DNA from: Methanocorpusculum sp.
Lineage (GTDB): Archaea > Halobacteriota > Methanomicrobia > Methanomicrobiales > Methanocorpusculaceae
Length of the DNA stretch: 33,628 nucleotides
Direction: 5' to 3'
Assembly: GCA_017387505.1 (NCBI GenBank)
Contig: JAFOFB010000016.1
Span: forward strand, 1 to 33,628
Each line of letters starts with the position of its first letter. Position 1 is the first letter of the stretch. Both the position numbers and the translations under genes were made by a program. Shown piece by piece: positions 16,151-25,003 of this stretch. The notes under the pieces are model-generated. The model was not told the DNA's origin. It saw nothing but the letters and a program-made list of their open reading frames with translations, and made no database searches.

Positions 16151-16670
16151 AAATACCATACGTACCTGCTGCCTCAAAAAGCGGAACCTGTGGTGTGAGG
16201 AAGGTAAAAATTACAAAACATAACGCAATCACACAAAACAGAATAAGAGCAGTACGCTCTGATATTTTTACATCACGCGGTTTTTTGAGCATATAGGTTT
16301 CATACAGGAACACAACTGCAATAATCACATAGAAGAGAACAACATCAACTAAGAGTGAAGAAATTCCAAAAGCTCCTGATATGAGATAGTACAATACAAT
16401 GTTTAAGACAATACCAAGAACAACTCCCCGAAGTTTTATACTCCAAAAGTGTTTATTCTGTTTTCCCCAGAAGAAATACTCAATCAGCGCAAAGAAAACA
16501 ACCGGGAAGAAGAAGAGTTTCATGTGTTCCCACACAGATTCATTAACTGCTGAGAATAGAGCGACTGCGAAGTTTTGAGCACTCAAATCATATGTGAAAT
16601 GAAGAAGTGTCCCGATAATTGAAACAAATAAAAAACCGGCAATCTGCCAGAGGTAAAGTGAGCGGTTCAT
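16149..16670 (-). CDS. small integral membrane protein (DUF6512-like)
   Basis: A 173-residue protein with about five predicted membrane helices, at roughly 8-28, 57-68, 80-100, 108-128 and 140-160. An N-terminal HFTYDLS and a conserved-looking AVNESVWEHMKLFF segment (42-55) match my recollection of the DUF6512 family of methanogens and clostridia; the name is tentative. There are no catalytic motifs and the function is unknown. It is convergent with the antiporter and shares its terminator. The C-terminus ends exactly in the T-tract. Confidence 0.6.
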   Translation of the reverse strand: MNRSLYLWQIAGFLFVSIIGTLLHFTYDLSAQNFAVALFSAVNESVWEHMKLFFFPVVFFALIEYFFWGKQNKHFWSIKLRGVVLGIVLNIVLYYLISGAFGISSLLVDVVLFYVIIAVVFLYETYMLKKPRDVKISERTALILFCVIALCFVIFTFLTPQVPLFEAAGTYGI

Positions 16671-16728
16671 ACTTTACCTATGATATTTTTTGGATAAATA
16701 CAACTAGAAAGCGGCAAAAAATAAGAGA

Positions 16729-17730
16729 TTAGAACCACGCATCAAGTGTGGCCTGACCCTTCTTCGAACCGAGACGCTCTAAGCCTGCATTCACCCTTTC
16801 ATAAGTAAATCCATGCTCTTCGCAGAGAATTTCCATAACCTTATCGCGGTCTGCAGAACGGCTTTTAATTTCATAATCTGTTGTAACCTCAGGATTCAGG
16901 AAATACCCGATTAACTCCTTTGGAGGTGCAGAATTTTCCGACTCCTCGATTTTCTCATAGAAGTTTCCGGCACGAATTATTTTAAGAGCTTTCTTTGGAC
17001 CTATACCGGAAACCCCTGAGTTGTAATCTGTTCCAATCAAGAGAGCTGCCTGGATTAACTCCTCGCGGGTGAGTTCAAGTTTTGAAAGAGTGTCAGACAG
17101 CGTCAGACGCTCCGGATATACAGAGATTACTTTTCCGCGAATACGACGCTTGCCGGAAATTGTAACGTTTCGAACAAGTGTTTCGCATCCGAAAAGAAGC
17201 GAGTCATAATCCTGAGAGACTGCATATGTCACGTCGCCCTTCTGAGTCATGAAGGCAGACTGGGCTTCTCCTTCGGACGGGGCCTGAATCCATGCGATTC
17301 CAAGAGCTGTCAAAAGTTCCTTTGCGGAGTCTTTTACATATGCATCAACCTTCGAAGAGGCCATCGCATACTTTCTTGCAGCCTCAGAATCACCTTCTTT
17401 TACAGCACGTTCATACTCGGCTGCGGCATTTTCTCTGACCTGCCGGCGCTTTTCAAGAGTTGCCGTCTTGAACTCAGGAGGCTTTCCGTCGAAGACATAT
17501 ACAGGAGTTATATTTTTCTCGACAAGATTTGCAGTACGGAATAACAGACCGCTCAGGTGAGAAGTGATTCTTCCTTCCTCGTCCATTAAAGGAGCTCCGT
17601 CAGCCTGACGGATTCCTGATAAAAACTGATAGAGGGCATTGTAGGCATCAATTGCCGCAATTCCTCCTATACCATCCCAGCCAGGGCTCTCAATGCATCC
17701 ATCAAGAAGCGCCCGGAGAGCTACTCCCAT
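16729..17730 (-). CDS. fen: flap endonuclease 1
   Basis: A 333-residue structure-specific 5' nuclease that removes RNA/DNA flaps in replication and repair. The N-domain has [12 protein letters not shown] (Asp28) and [10 protein letters not shown] (Asp81); the I-domain has [11 protein letters not shown] (Glu153, Glu155) and [10 protein letters not shown] (Asp174, Asp176), the two-metal acidic cluster. A helix-hairpin-helix [17 protein letters not shown] follows. The C-terminus, QATLDAWF, is a textbook PCNA-interacting (PIP) box, linking it to the RFC/PCNA machinery whose clamp-loader gene is also in this window. Its start codon overlaps the stop of the small membrane protein upstream in TAATG. 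Confidence 0.96.
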   Translation of the reverse strand: MGVALRALLDGCIESPGWDGIGGIAAIDAYNALYQFLSGIRQADGAPLMDEEGRITSHLSGLLFRTANLVEKNITPVYVFDGKPPEFKTATLEKRRQVRENAAAEYERAVKEGDSEAARKYAMASSKVDAYVKDSAKELLTALGIAWIQAPSEGEAQSAFMTQKGDVTYAVSQDYDSLLFGCETLVRNVTISGKRRIRGKVISVYPERLTLSDTLSKLELTREELIQAALLIGTDYNSGVSGIGPKKALKIIRAGNFYEKIEESENSAPPKELIGYFLNPEVTTDYEIKSRSADRDKVMEILCEEHGFTYERVNAGLERLGSKKGQATLDAWF

Positions 17731-18044
17731 TAGCGGTACATCCTGGATTTCAGACTGCCTACAGCCTCAACAACCGTCTGGGAAGTCTTATCCTGCTTTG
17801 CAACAAGCTGGCGTCCTAAATCTTCCATTGCTGCGCGCATCATCTTTTCACGGTGGATAGACTCTTCTTCAAGTCTTCTGACACGGATGATGAGCTGGAG
17901 AAGAAGTCCGCCGAAACATAAAATCAGTACGAGAATTCCCACAGCGATTAAGGCATCCTGCCATAAGCGGCTGACAACTACAATTCCCGAGATTGCCATT
18001 AAGACGATTAATAATATCTCAGGGATGATGTCTCGAATATTCAT
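17730..18044 (-). CDS. small membrane protein with two TM helices and a cytosolic helix
   Basis: A 104-residue protein. Two hydrophobic helices (about 5-25 and 30-55) form a hairpin, followed by a charged, probably helical tail (56-104) rich in Arg, Glu and Gln ([18 protein letters not shown]). It is not recognised as a named family. Its stop overlaps the fen start by one base, so the two are translationally coupled. A functional link with FEN1 is not implied by any motif. The upstream side is divergent from the presenilin homologue. Confidence 0.65.
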   Translation of the reverse strand: MNIRDIIPEILLIVLMAISGIVVVSRLWQDALIAVGILVLILCFGGLLLQLIIRVRRLEEESIHREKMMRAAMEDLGRQLVAKQDKTSQTVVEAVGSLKSRMYR

Positions 18045-18146
18045 GAGTTTATCTGGGTGACAATAATTATTAAGTTTAACGCCTTGAAGCGTGTTTTCAA
18101 TCTACATATGTTTAATTTACGAGACAGCATATAATTAGTCAACTCT

Positions 18147-19068
18147 ATGAAGGGGAGAAAGTTTTCGGAAATCCTTGCCTATGCTGGCATGGTTCTTTTG
18201 ATGATTGCGGCAAATATTTTTGCTGTTCTTTTAATCAACCCTATGCAGAGTGCCGGTCTTTTTGCGTTTGAGAATCCGGACTCGGTTGGAAATGTAATTT
18301 TCTTCATCTTCTTAATGCTGGTGTTTACAGCGATTCTTCTCCTTCTTATTCGCAAAAAAGCACGCAGTGTCATAAGCGCGATTATTGCGCTCTCGCTGGC
18401 CGCAGTTATCTACTATGTGGTGTTTACCCTCATATGCCCATTTGTTCCGGAATTTGCGGCATATGTTATCTCGATTGTGATTGGAATCGGCGGAATTCTT
18501 CTGCTTGTGTTCTATCCTGAGTGGTTCATAATCGATGCAGTAGGTATTATCACTTCAGCAGGATGTGCGGCAATTTTTGGAATTTCACTCTCGCCAATCC
18601 CGGTTATCGTTCTGCTTATTCTGCTGATTGTCTATGACTATGTTGCAGTACACAAGACAAAACATATGCTGACTTTAGCAGACGGTGTTATGCAGCAGAA
18701 GATGCCGATTATGTTTCTTGTGCCAAAGACTCTGAAGTACTCCTACCGAAGAGACGGTCTCTCAACCAAAGGAGACAAGAGCGAAAGAAGTGCATACATG
18801 ATTGGTATGGGTGATAATGATTATGCCTGGAATTCTTGTCGTCTCCGCACAGGTTTATGCAGAGGGGTTGTCTGTTCTTGGAATCACTCTTCCGGTTCTT
18901 GGAGCTCTTCTCGGTTCTGCTGTCGGTTTAATCCTTCTCTCAATTCCGATGAAGTCCGGAAAACCACAGCCTGGACTTCCTATGATTAACGGATGTGCGA
19001 TTATCGGATTTATCATCTGCTGTGCGGTATCCGATTCATGGGACTGGCTTACTGCAGGGCTTTGGTAA
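18147..19068 (+). pseudogene. presenilin/signal peptide peptidase-family intramembrane aspartyl protease (PSH), frameshifted
   Basis: Two frames together encode a 306-residue polytopic protein, close to the known Methanoculleus PSH in size. The first frame covers TM1-TM6 and carries the first catalytic Asp164 in IVYDYVAVHK, then reaches GMGD (220-223), the second catalytic motif with Asp223. The frame then goes wrong. Dropping one A of the AA at 18816-18817 continues as MIMPGILVVSAQVYAEG and on to the PAL-like substrate-binding motif, which here reads PGLP near the last TM helices. As written the product is 280 residues with a nonsense tail and no PAL region, so it should be inactive. This may be a true frameshift or a one-base error. 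The enzyme would cleave membrane proteins within the bilayer. Confidence 0.85.
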
Positions 19069-19174
19069 ATTAAAAAATAATTTCTAACAACATCTATTTT
19101 TTTAAAAGAGATTCTCTGTCTTTATTTGAATGTAAGATATTTCCACCGCGAGCCTGGCAGTTCACTAATTTTTA

Positions 19175-19205
19175 CATCTGTGTTGAATCAGTGCCCATCT
19201 GTGTT
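19175..19205. repeat. Short degenerate tandem repeat (CATCTGTGTT type)
   Basis: CATCTGTGTT at 19175-19184 and 19196-19205 flanks a weaker copy, AATCAGTGCC, giving three units of 10-11 bases. Similar short repeats of the ATCTGTG family occur in intergenic DNA of many genomes. It lies in the 204-base gap between the convergent presenilin homologue and uvrA. The rest of that gap contains A/T-rich runs, including a T-tract near 19097-19103 that may end the plus-strand transcript, and no gene. Confidence 0.5.
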
Positions 19206-19272
19206 TTTTACTAATTAGCGAAGTACTGTAATCGCAACGTTGAAAAATAAGATTATTAAAAATCCCTGAGGA

Positions 19273-22077
19273 TTATTCCCCAAGAATCTTTTTCAGGAAC
19301 TGTCCGGTATAGCTCCTCTTTACTTTTGCAACCTCTTCGGGAGTGCCTTTTGCAATAATTCTGCCTCCTGCATTTCCTCCCTCAGGGCCTAAGTCGATGA
19401 TGTAGTCGGCAGATTTGATGACATCTAAGTTGTGCTCGATTACAACTACCGTGTTTCCTTTTTCAACAAGGCTGTTTAAGACACCGATTAACTTCTTGAC
19501 ATCATGGAAATGGAGACCTGTTGTCGGCTCGTCTAAGATATAGACAGTCTTGCCTCCCGAGCGTTTTGCAAGTTCACGGGTGAGTTTGATTCTCTGTGCC
19601 TCACCGCCGGATAAGGTGGTAGAGCTCTGGCCAAGTTTGATGTAGCCGAGACCAACATCTGCCAAGGTCTGGAGTTTTGCTTTGATACCCTGTCTGTTTT
19701 CGAAAAGCTCCAAAGCCTCATCAACACTCATCTGCAAAACATCAGAGATGGATTTGCCTTTGTACTTTACTTCAAGGGTCTCGGAGTTGTAGCGTGCTCC
19801 TTTACACTCTTCGCACTCTACGTACACGTCAGGCAGGAAGTTCATCTCAATCTTCATAACCCCGTCACCGCAGCATGCCTCGCAGCGTCCGCCTTTTACG
19901 TTAAAGGAGAAACGTCCAGGACCGTAACCTCTGATTTTTGCCTCTGTTGTTTCAGAGAAGACCTTTCTGATTTCATCAAAGACTTTTGTGTATGTTGCAG
20001 GGTTTGACCTTGGTGTTCTTCCGATTGGAGACTGGTCGATTACAATAACATTCTCAATTTCATTGTCGAGGGAAAGTTCCTCGTATTTTCCGGGATTTAC
20101 CTTTACTCTGTTCAGCTCTTTTCTTAGAGCCTGATAGAGTGTGTCGTAGATAAGTGTGGATTTTCCAGAGCCTGACACTCCGGTGACAACAGTAAGTGTT
20201 CCAAACGGAATCTCGGCAGTGACATTTTTGAGATTGTTCTCGCTGCATCCGGAGATTCTAAGGAACTTGTCTGATGTGCGGCGGGTTTTTGGAACAGGGA
20301 TTGTAAGTTCTCCAGACAGATACTTTCCTGTAAGTGAGTCCTTTGCTTTGGCGATTTCCTCAGGAGTTCCGGCGGCTGTGACCTCTCCTCCGTAAATTCC
20401 GGCCCCCGGGCCAATGTCGATTACGTAATCGGCCGCAAGAATTGTGTCCTCGTCATGTTCGACAACGACCACCGTGTTTCCAATATCTCTTAGATGTTTT
20501 AATGTTGCAATCAGTTTCTGGTTGTCTCTCTGGTGAAGACCGATTGACGGTTCATCCAGGATATATAAAACACCCATAAGGTTTGAGCCTATTTGAGTTG
20601 CAAGCCTGATTCTCTGTGCCTCGCCTCCTGAAAGAGAACCGGCGCTTCTCGAGAGCGTGAGATATCCAAGACCTACTTCTTTTAGGAACTTTAAGCGTGA
20701 GTCGATTTCGCGAAGGATGAGTCTTGCAATCTCCTCATCCTTTGAGGAAAGCTCGATAGTTCTGAAGAACTCAAGAGCTTCATCAATCGACATATCTGTA
20801 ACATCAGCAATCGACTTGTCAGCGATTTTTACAGCGAGGACAGTGTCTTTGAGACGTTTTCCATGACAGGTCGGACACGGCAGGATGCGCATGTACTTTT
20901 CAAGCTCCTCCTTTCTGTAATCGGACTTTGTTTCGCGGTAGAGACGCTCGGTTTGCGGAAGAAGTCCCTCCCATGTTCCATTGTAGGCGAACTCTGCATT
21001 CTTTGAGACCTGCTTGAATCTCATCTGCTCAGATACACCATACATCAGCCCGTTGTACTGCTCTTCTGTTAAGTCCTTAATCGGAGTCATTAAGGTAAAG
21101 CCGAGGTGTTTTGCGACTGCGTCTAAGAACTGCACGCGGTATCCGTCGAGGAAGTTTTTGTAGACGTTTACAGCCCCGTCAGCGATTGAGAGGTTTTTGT
21201 CCGAGATGATTAAGTCAGGGTCGAAAATCATCTGGAAGCCAAGTCCGTTACATGTCGGACATGCTCCAAACGGGCTGTTGAAAGAGAACATTCTCGGCTG
21301 AAGCTCTTCGAAGGAAAGTCCGCAGATTGGACATGCAAGGCGTGCGGAATATACAGAGTCCTTCTCGTCTGCTCCCGAGTTTGCGTAAACAAGCCCATCC
21401 TCGGCATGGACGAGAGCGGTTTCGACTGCATCGTTAATCCGGCTTTTATCTTCGGTGTCACAGCGGTCGATGACGATATCGATGTTGTGCATGATGTAGC
21501 GGCCGAGTTTTATTTCGTCGTCGGTTCTGAATATCTGCCCGTCAACTCTGACGCGGGTAAAGCCCTGGGCATTTAAGTCTTTGAAGAGCTGTTCGTAGGT
21601 TCCCTTCTTTTTGCGGATAACAGGAGCCAGGATGGTAACCATTCCCGAATAGTCGCTGATTATGGCGTCAGCTATCTGCTCAGGGGTTCTCGATTCGATT
21701 CTGACTTTGTGTTTCGGGCAGTGCGGAACTCCGATTCTTGCAAAAAGGAGACGGAGGTAGTCGTAGATTTCCGTTACAGTGCCGACTGTAGAGCGCGGAT
21801 TTTTTGATGTTGTCTTCTGCTCGATAGCAATAGATGGAGATAAGCCTTCGATTGAGTCCACATCAGGCTTGGTCATCTGTCCCAAAAACTGCCGTGCATA
21901 GGCTGAGAGTGACTCAACATAACGTCTCTGGCCTTCGGCGTAGATGGTATCAAAGGCGAGTGTGGATTTGCCGGATCCGGAAACTCCTGTGATGACCGTT
22001 AATTTGTCGCGGGGGAGAGAGACAGAGATATCTTTTAGGTTGTGCTGTCTTGCTCCTTTTACAACCAGATTTTTCAT
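19273..22077 (-). CDS. uvrA: excinuclease ABC subunit A
   Basis: A 934-residue UvrA, the DNA damage recognition ATPase of nucleotide excision repair. Both ABC modules are complete. The first Walker A is GVSGSGKST (31-39), with SLSGGEAQRIRLA and ILDEPSIGLHQRDN as signature and Walker B. The second module repeats GVSGSGKST, TLSGGEAQRIKL and ILDEPTTGLHFHD. Zinc-binding Cys pairs (CPICG...CPTCNG, and CEACCGDG...CEECKG) are present. UvrA was acquired from bacteria by many methanogens; uvrB and uvrC are not in this window. A TATA-like TGATATAT at 22099-22106 would start the transcript almost at the ATG, consistent with a leaderless mRNA. Confidence 0.97.
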   Translation of the reverse strand: MKNLVVKGARQHNLKDISVSLPRDKLTVITGVSGSGKSTLAFDTIYAEGQRRYVESLSAYARQFLGQMTKPDVDSIEGLSPSIAIEQKTTSKNPRSTVGTVTEIYDYLRLLFARIGVPHCPKHKVRIESRTPEQIADAIISDYSGMVTILAPVIRKKKGTYEQLFKDLNAQGFTRVRVDGQIFRTDDEIKLGRYIMHNIDIVIDRCDTEDKSRINDAVETALVHAEDGLVYANSGADEKDSVYSARLACPICGLSFEELQPRMFSFNSPFGACPTCNGLGFQMIFDPDLIISDKNLSIADGAVNVYKNFLDGYRVQFLDAVAKHLGFTLMTPIKDLTEEQYNGLMYGVSEQMRFKQVSKNAEFAYNGTWEGLLPQTERLYRETKSDYRKEELEKYMRILPCPTCHGKRLKDTVLAVKIADKSIADVTDMSIDEALEFFRTIELSSKDEEIARLILREIDSRLKFLKEVGLGYLTLSRSAGSLSGGEAQRIRLATQIGSNLMGVLYILDEPSIGLHQRDNQKLIATLKHLRDIGNTVVVVEHDEDTILAADYVIDIGPGAGIYGGEVTAAGTPEEIAKAKDSLTGKYLSGELTIPVPKTRRTSDKFLRISGCSENNLKNVTAEIPFGTLTVVTGVSGSGKSTLIYDTLYQALRKELNRVKVNPGKYEELSLDNEIENVIVIDQSPIGRTPRSNPATYTKVFDEIRKVFSETTEAKIRGYGPGRFSFNVKGGRCEACCGDGVMKIEMNFLPDVYVECEECKGARYNSETLEVKYKGKSISDVLQMSVDEALELFENRQGIKAKLQTLADVGLGYIKLGQSSTTLSGGEAQRIKLTRELAKRSGGKTVYILDEPTTGLHFHDVKKLIGVLNSLVEKGNTVVVIEHNLDVIKSADYIIDLGPEGGNAGGRIIAKGTPEEVAKVKRSYTGQFLKKILGE

Positions 22078-22098
22078 CAGTTAATGTTCGCAGGAACG

Positions 22099-22106
22099 AT
22101 ATATCA
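22099..22106 (-). promoter_or_regulatory. Possible TATA box of uvrA
   Basis: TGATATAT on the minus strand is centred about 25 bases before the uvrA ATG, the archaeal TATA-to-start distance, so the mRNA would be leaderless or nearly so. No ribosome site stands before the ATG, in agreement. Confidence 0.4.
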
Positions 22107-22161
22107 GGCTTTGGTATGAGGCAAATGAAATGGTAAAAAAAGTGAGATAAAATCTCTGATA

Positions 22162-22728
22162 TTATTTCTGTTCTGCAAGAACGTCCTTGATGCTTGCCTC
22201 TAAGACATCAAGACCCTTCTTTACATCGGTTAAGTTCTTACCGCCGGTTAAGATAATCTTTCCGGAGGAGAAGAGGAGAACAACAATCTTCGGGTCTTTA
22301 ATTCTGTAGACAAGGCCCGGGAACTGTTCCGGCTCGTACTCGATTGCTTCTAAGGAAAGCTTTGCAACAACGCGGTTTAAGTTGATGAAACGTCCGATAT
22401 CGTAAGAACAGACAATGTTGGTAACAGCTACCTTCGGGACTGGAAGGATGTTGACGCCTGCTTCCTTTAAGGAGGAAAGAACCTTGTTTAAACCTTCTCC
22501 AAGGGACTCTTCATTTCTGATACCGGTTAAGACAACTTTTCCGGAGGAGAAGATAAGGGATGCCATACGCGGTTCATCGATACGGTAGACTGCTCCCGGG
22601 AAACGTTTGGTATTGAGTTCACATCCCTCAATCTTGCTGGAAATCTCTGCAAGATCAATCTCATCTGCAATAACTCCAGATGCAACGATATTCTCAATCT
22701 TCAGAGAAGAATATGCATTATCACTCAT
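22162..22728 (-). CDS. tbp: TATA-box-binding protein
   Basis: A 188-residue TBP taken from the ATG at 22728 (MSDNAYSSLKIENIVASG). It has the two imperfect direct repeats of the saddle fold: residues ~10-95 and ~100-188 share I-x-N-I/V-V-x-S/C, FPG-x-VYRI-x-DP/EP and LIFSSGK-x-V/ILTG. It recruits RNA polymerase with TFB to TATA promoters. A longer frame opens at 22773, but the TATA box at 22778-22785 would put transcription start near 22755, inside that extension, so 22728 is the better start. Acidic tails common in TBPs are weak here. Monocistronic. Confidence 0.95.
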   Translation of the reverse strand: MSDNAYSSLKIENIVASGVIADEIDLAEISSKIEGCELNTKRFPGAVYRIDEPRMASLIFSSGKVVLTGIRNEESLGEGLNKVLSSLKEAGVNILPVPKVAVTNIVCSYDIGRFINLNRVVAKLSLEAIEYEPEQFPGLVYRIKDPKIVVLLFSSGKIILTGGKNLTDVKKGLDVLEASIKDVLAEQK

Positions 22729-22777
22729 GTTTATATTAATGAAGTCCCAGACGTCATAATACTTACGTGTCACATCA

Positions 22778-22785
22778 CTTATATA
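22778..22785 (-). promoter_or_regulatory. TATA box of tbp
   Basis: TATATAAG preceded by purine-rich AAAGGC (BRE-like) on the minus strand. The expected start near 22755 leaves a leader of about 27 bases to the ATG at 22728 and rules out the upstream in-frame ATG at 22773. Confidence 0.6.
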
Positions 22786-22813
22786 GCCTTTAAATCAGGC
22801 GGTATTTTCATGC

Positions 22814-24235
22814 TCACTCAGACTCGCGCCGTGCAATAAGATTTGGAACGGCGGCAGACAGAATGAGCGTGATAATTCCAAAGACAAGACCTAAGGCTGC
22901 TGTTGCGTGGAAACCTGTTAAGAACAGTTCAGAGCTAAGGGAAGTTACAGGAACTCCGATGGACTGCGGGACTGCAAAGGAGAACATCACAACATATGCG
23001 GCAACACCGATAACTCCTCCAAGGAAGTCCGTTGTAATCATAACAGAGGTTCCAGCCCCTTCCTCTCCCTTTGGTGCGAACTGCACAATACGGGTTGTTG
23101 CAGGCCCTCCTGAAATTCCAAAGGCAAGACCCATGCAGACAAGAGCCGGAAGAAGAGCGATAACTCCCCACTGAGGTATGATAAAGAGCAGAATCAGACA
23201 GAACGAGATTCTAAAAACTGCCGCTAAGATACACGGAGTTCTACATCCGATTCTATCGCTCCAGGCTCCAACAGGAATTCCTACAAGAGCTGTGATTACT
23301 GCCGAAATCATCAGAAGGAAACCGGATACTGCGGCATCAAGGGATAATGAGGTCTGCATATAGTACGGGACCATATACATTACACCGGCAAACACTCCGC
23401 AGGTCAGTAAATATGAGGTCGCAACAGCACTGAACTTCCAGCTCTTAAAGATTCTGACATTCAGCAGGGGATTGTCTGATTTCAGTGAGTGGATGGTGAA
23501 CCAGATAATAGATACAGTAAAGACTGTACCTGTAACAATGCTTTCGACGCTTGTCCATCCAAGGACCGGCCCTCTTTCGAGGAAGAGGATGATTGAAGCA
23601 ATCGCAGCAAACATAAGCCATGTTCCCTTCCAGTCAAACGGCTTCTTTTCAGGTTTGGTTTCAGGCTTCGGGATTACAGTGCGGGCCAGAAGAATTGCCG
23701 CGATTCCGATTGGAACGTTGATTAGGAAAATCCAGTGCCATGAAAGAAATGCTGTAAGAAGTCCTCCAAGCGGCGGTCCGAATGTAAAAGCAATACCTCC
23801 GGTTGTTGCAATAACTCCCATCCCAAGTCCGCGTTTTCCTTCAGGAAGGAATCTGGTGATTAAAAGAGGTGCTGCCGCTGCAATCATGGAAGCTCCAAGG
23901 CCCTGGATACCGCGGGCTATAATCATCACAGAAAGAATTGGTGAAATTGCTGAAAGAAGCGAACCTGCCGCGAAGATGAAGAATCCTATCGAAAAGACTT
24001 CGCGTATTTTTCCGTTGTCTGCAACCCGTCCGAATGCTAAAATAAATCCTGCCATTATGAGCAGGTATGCCATAACAATCCATGAACCGGCAGAAATATC
24101 GATGCCGTACTCTGCAGCGATTACAGGCATTGCGACATTTACAATGGAACTGTCCAGACTGTCCATGAAGATAGCAAAGGCTGAGATTAGCATCAGCATC
24201 TTCTGATGTGTCGGGTTTTCAACAACGCGGTACAT
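22814..24235 (-). CDS. MFS transporter, DHA2 (14-TM) drug:H+ antiporter family
   Basis: A 473-residue major facilitator with about 14 hydrophobic helices. Early DSLDSSIVNVAMPVI is the DHA2-type motif D1 (LDxTIVNVALP), GRVADNGKIREVF corresponds to motif A, and the GGIAFTFGPPLGGLL segment is motif C, typical of exporters. Related proteins (EmrB/QacA type) expel hydrophobic compounds using the proton gradient; the substrate here cannot be named. It is divergent from the UPF0173 hydrolase and downstream of no regulator. Confidence 0.9.
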   Translation of the reverse strand: MYRVVENPTHQKMLMLISAFAIFMDSLDSSIVNVAMPVIAAEYGIDISAGSWIVMAYLLIMAGFILAFGRVADNGKIREVFSIGFFIFAAGSLLSAISPILSVMIIARGIQGLGASMIAAAAPLLITRFLPEGKRGLGMGVIATTGGIAFTFGPPLGGLLTAFLSWHWIFLINVPIGIAAILLARTVIPKPETKPEKKPFDWKGTWLMFAAIASIILFLERGPVLGWTSVESIVTGTVFTVSIIWFTIHSLKSDNPLLNVRIFKSWKFSAVATSYLLTCGVFAGVMYMVPYYMQTSLSLDAAVSGFLLMISAVITALVGIPVGAWSDRIGCRTPCILAAVFRISFCLILLFIIPQWGVIALLPALVCMGLAFGISGGPATTRIVQFAPKGEEGAGTSVMITTDFLGGVIGVAAYVVMFSFAVPQSIGVPVTSLSSELFLTGFHATAALGLVFGIITLILSAAVPNLIARRESE

Positions 24236-24315
24236 AATTCTTACAAGTTAGTTACATAAAAATATGAATCATACGGTACGAAAGAAATAAAAGAGTCGTT
24301 TGCATACTAGTAAAC

Positions 24316-24963
24316 ATGGAGATTACCTTCGCAGGTCACGCCTGCTTTATCCTTTCAGGCTCGAAGAAAATCGCAATCGACCCGATGCCGCTTGGAGAAA
24401 ATATTGATGCAGATATTGTGCTGATTACCCATGCGCACGCAGACCATTTAGGAGATTTCGCAGAGAAGTTCCCAAGAACTTATGCATCACACGAACTTGC
24501 CGGATGGCTTAGAAACAAAGGTGTTGATGCTGTAGGCATGAACATCGGCGGAACTGTTGAGGAAGACGGTGTAAAAATCACCATGGTTCATGCCGAACAC
24601 TCGAACTCTCTTGAAGAGAACGGTGTTCCTGTCTATATGGGAGAACCCTGCGGATTTGTTATTCAGATGGATGGAGCCTGCGTTTATCATGCAGGGGACA
24701 CAGGACTTTTCTCTGACATGAAACTGATTGGCTCTCTCTATCATCCGGATGTTTCTCTTCTTCCGGCAGGAGGACACTACACAATGGGGCCTGCTGAGGC
24801 AATGATGGCCGCAGAGTTTGTCGGAGCTCCTCTTGTGATTCCGATGCATTACAATACATTCCCTGCAATCGAGCAGGATTTAACAGAGTTCAAGAGGTCT
24901 ATTGAGCTTACAACAGGAATGGATGTGGAGCTTCTGCATCCTAGAAATATGGTAATAATCTAA
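24316..24963 (+). CDS. UPF0173 metal-dependent hydrolase (metallo-beta-lactamase fold)
   Basis: A 215-residue metallo-beta-lactamase-fold hydrolase of the UPF0173 (YtkL) type. The start is MEITFAGHACFIL, with His8 as in the family; the metal motif THAHADHLGDF carries His39, His41, Asp43 and His44; later ligands are in VYHAGDTGLFSDM and PMHYNTFP. Length is normal. The substrate is unknown for the family; hydrolysis of phosphoesters or lactones has been suggested for relatives. Divergent from the MFS transporter, convergent with the UPF0210 gene. Confidence 0.88.
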   Translation: MEITFAGHACFILSGSKKIAIDPMPLGENIDADIVLITHAHADHLGDFAEKFPRTYASHELAGWLRNKGVDAVGMNIGGTVEEDGVKITMVHAEHSNSLEENGVPVYMGEPCGFVIQMDGACVYHAGDTGLFSDMKLIGSLYHPDVSLLPAGGHYTMGPAEAMMAAEFVGAPLVIPMHYNTFPAIEQDLTEFKRSIELTTGMDVELLHPRNMVII

Positions 24964-24982
24964 GTTACCAATTCTATTTTTC

Positions 24983-24990
24983 AAAAAAAA
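24983..24990. terminator. Terminator region between UPF0173 and UPF0210 genes
   Basis: A run of eight A (eight T on the minus strand) with flanking CTATT/AATAG complementarity and a T5 run on the plus strand just before. T-rich tracts of this type end archaeal transcripts, so this gap of 40 bases can terminate both convergent genes. Confidence 0.5.
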
Positions 24991-25003
24991 GTAATAGGGA
25001 TAT

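Noticed and set aside
23472-24206. A 244-codon plus-strand open frame
   Set aside because: It lies entirely opposite the MFS transporter, whose helices and motifs are convincing. The antisense translation has no recognisable motif.
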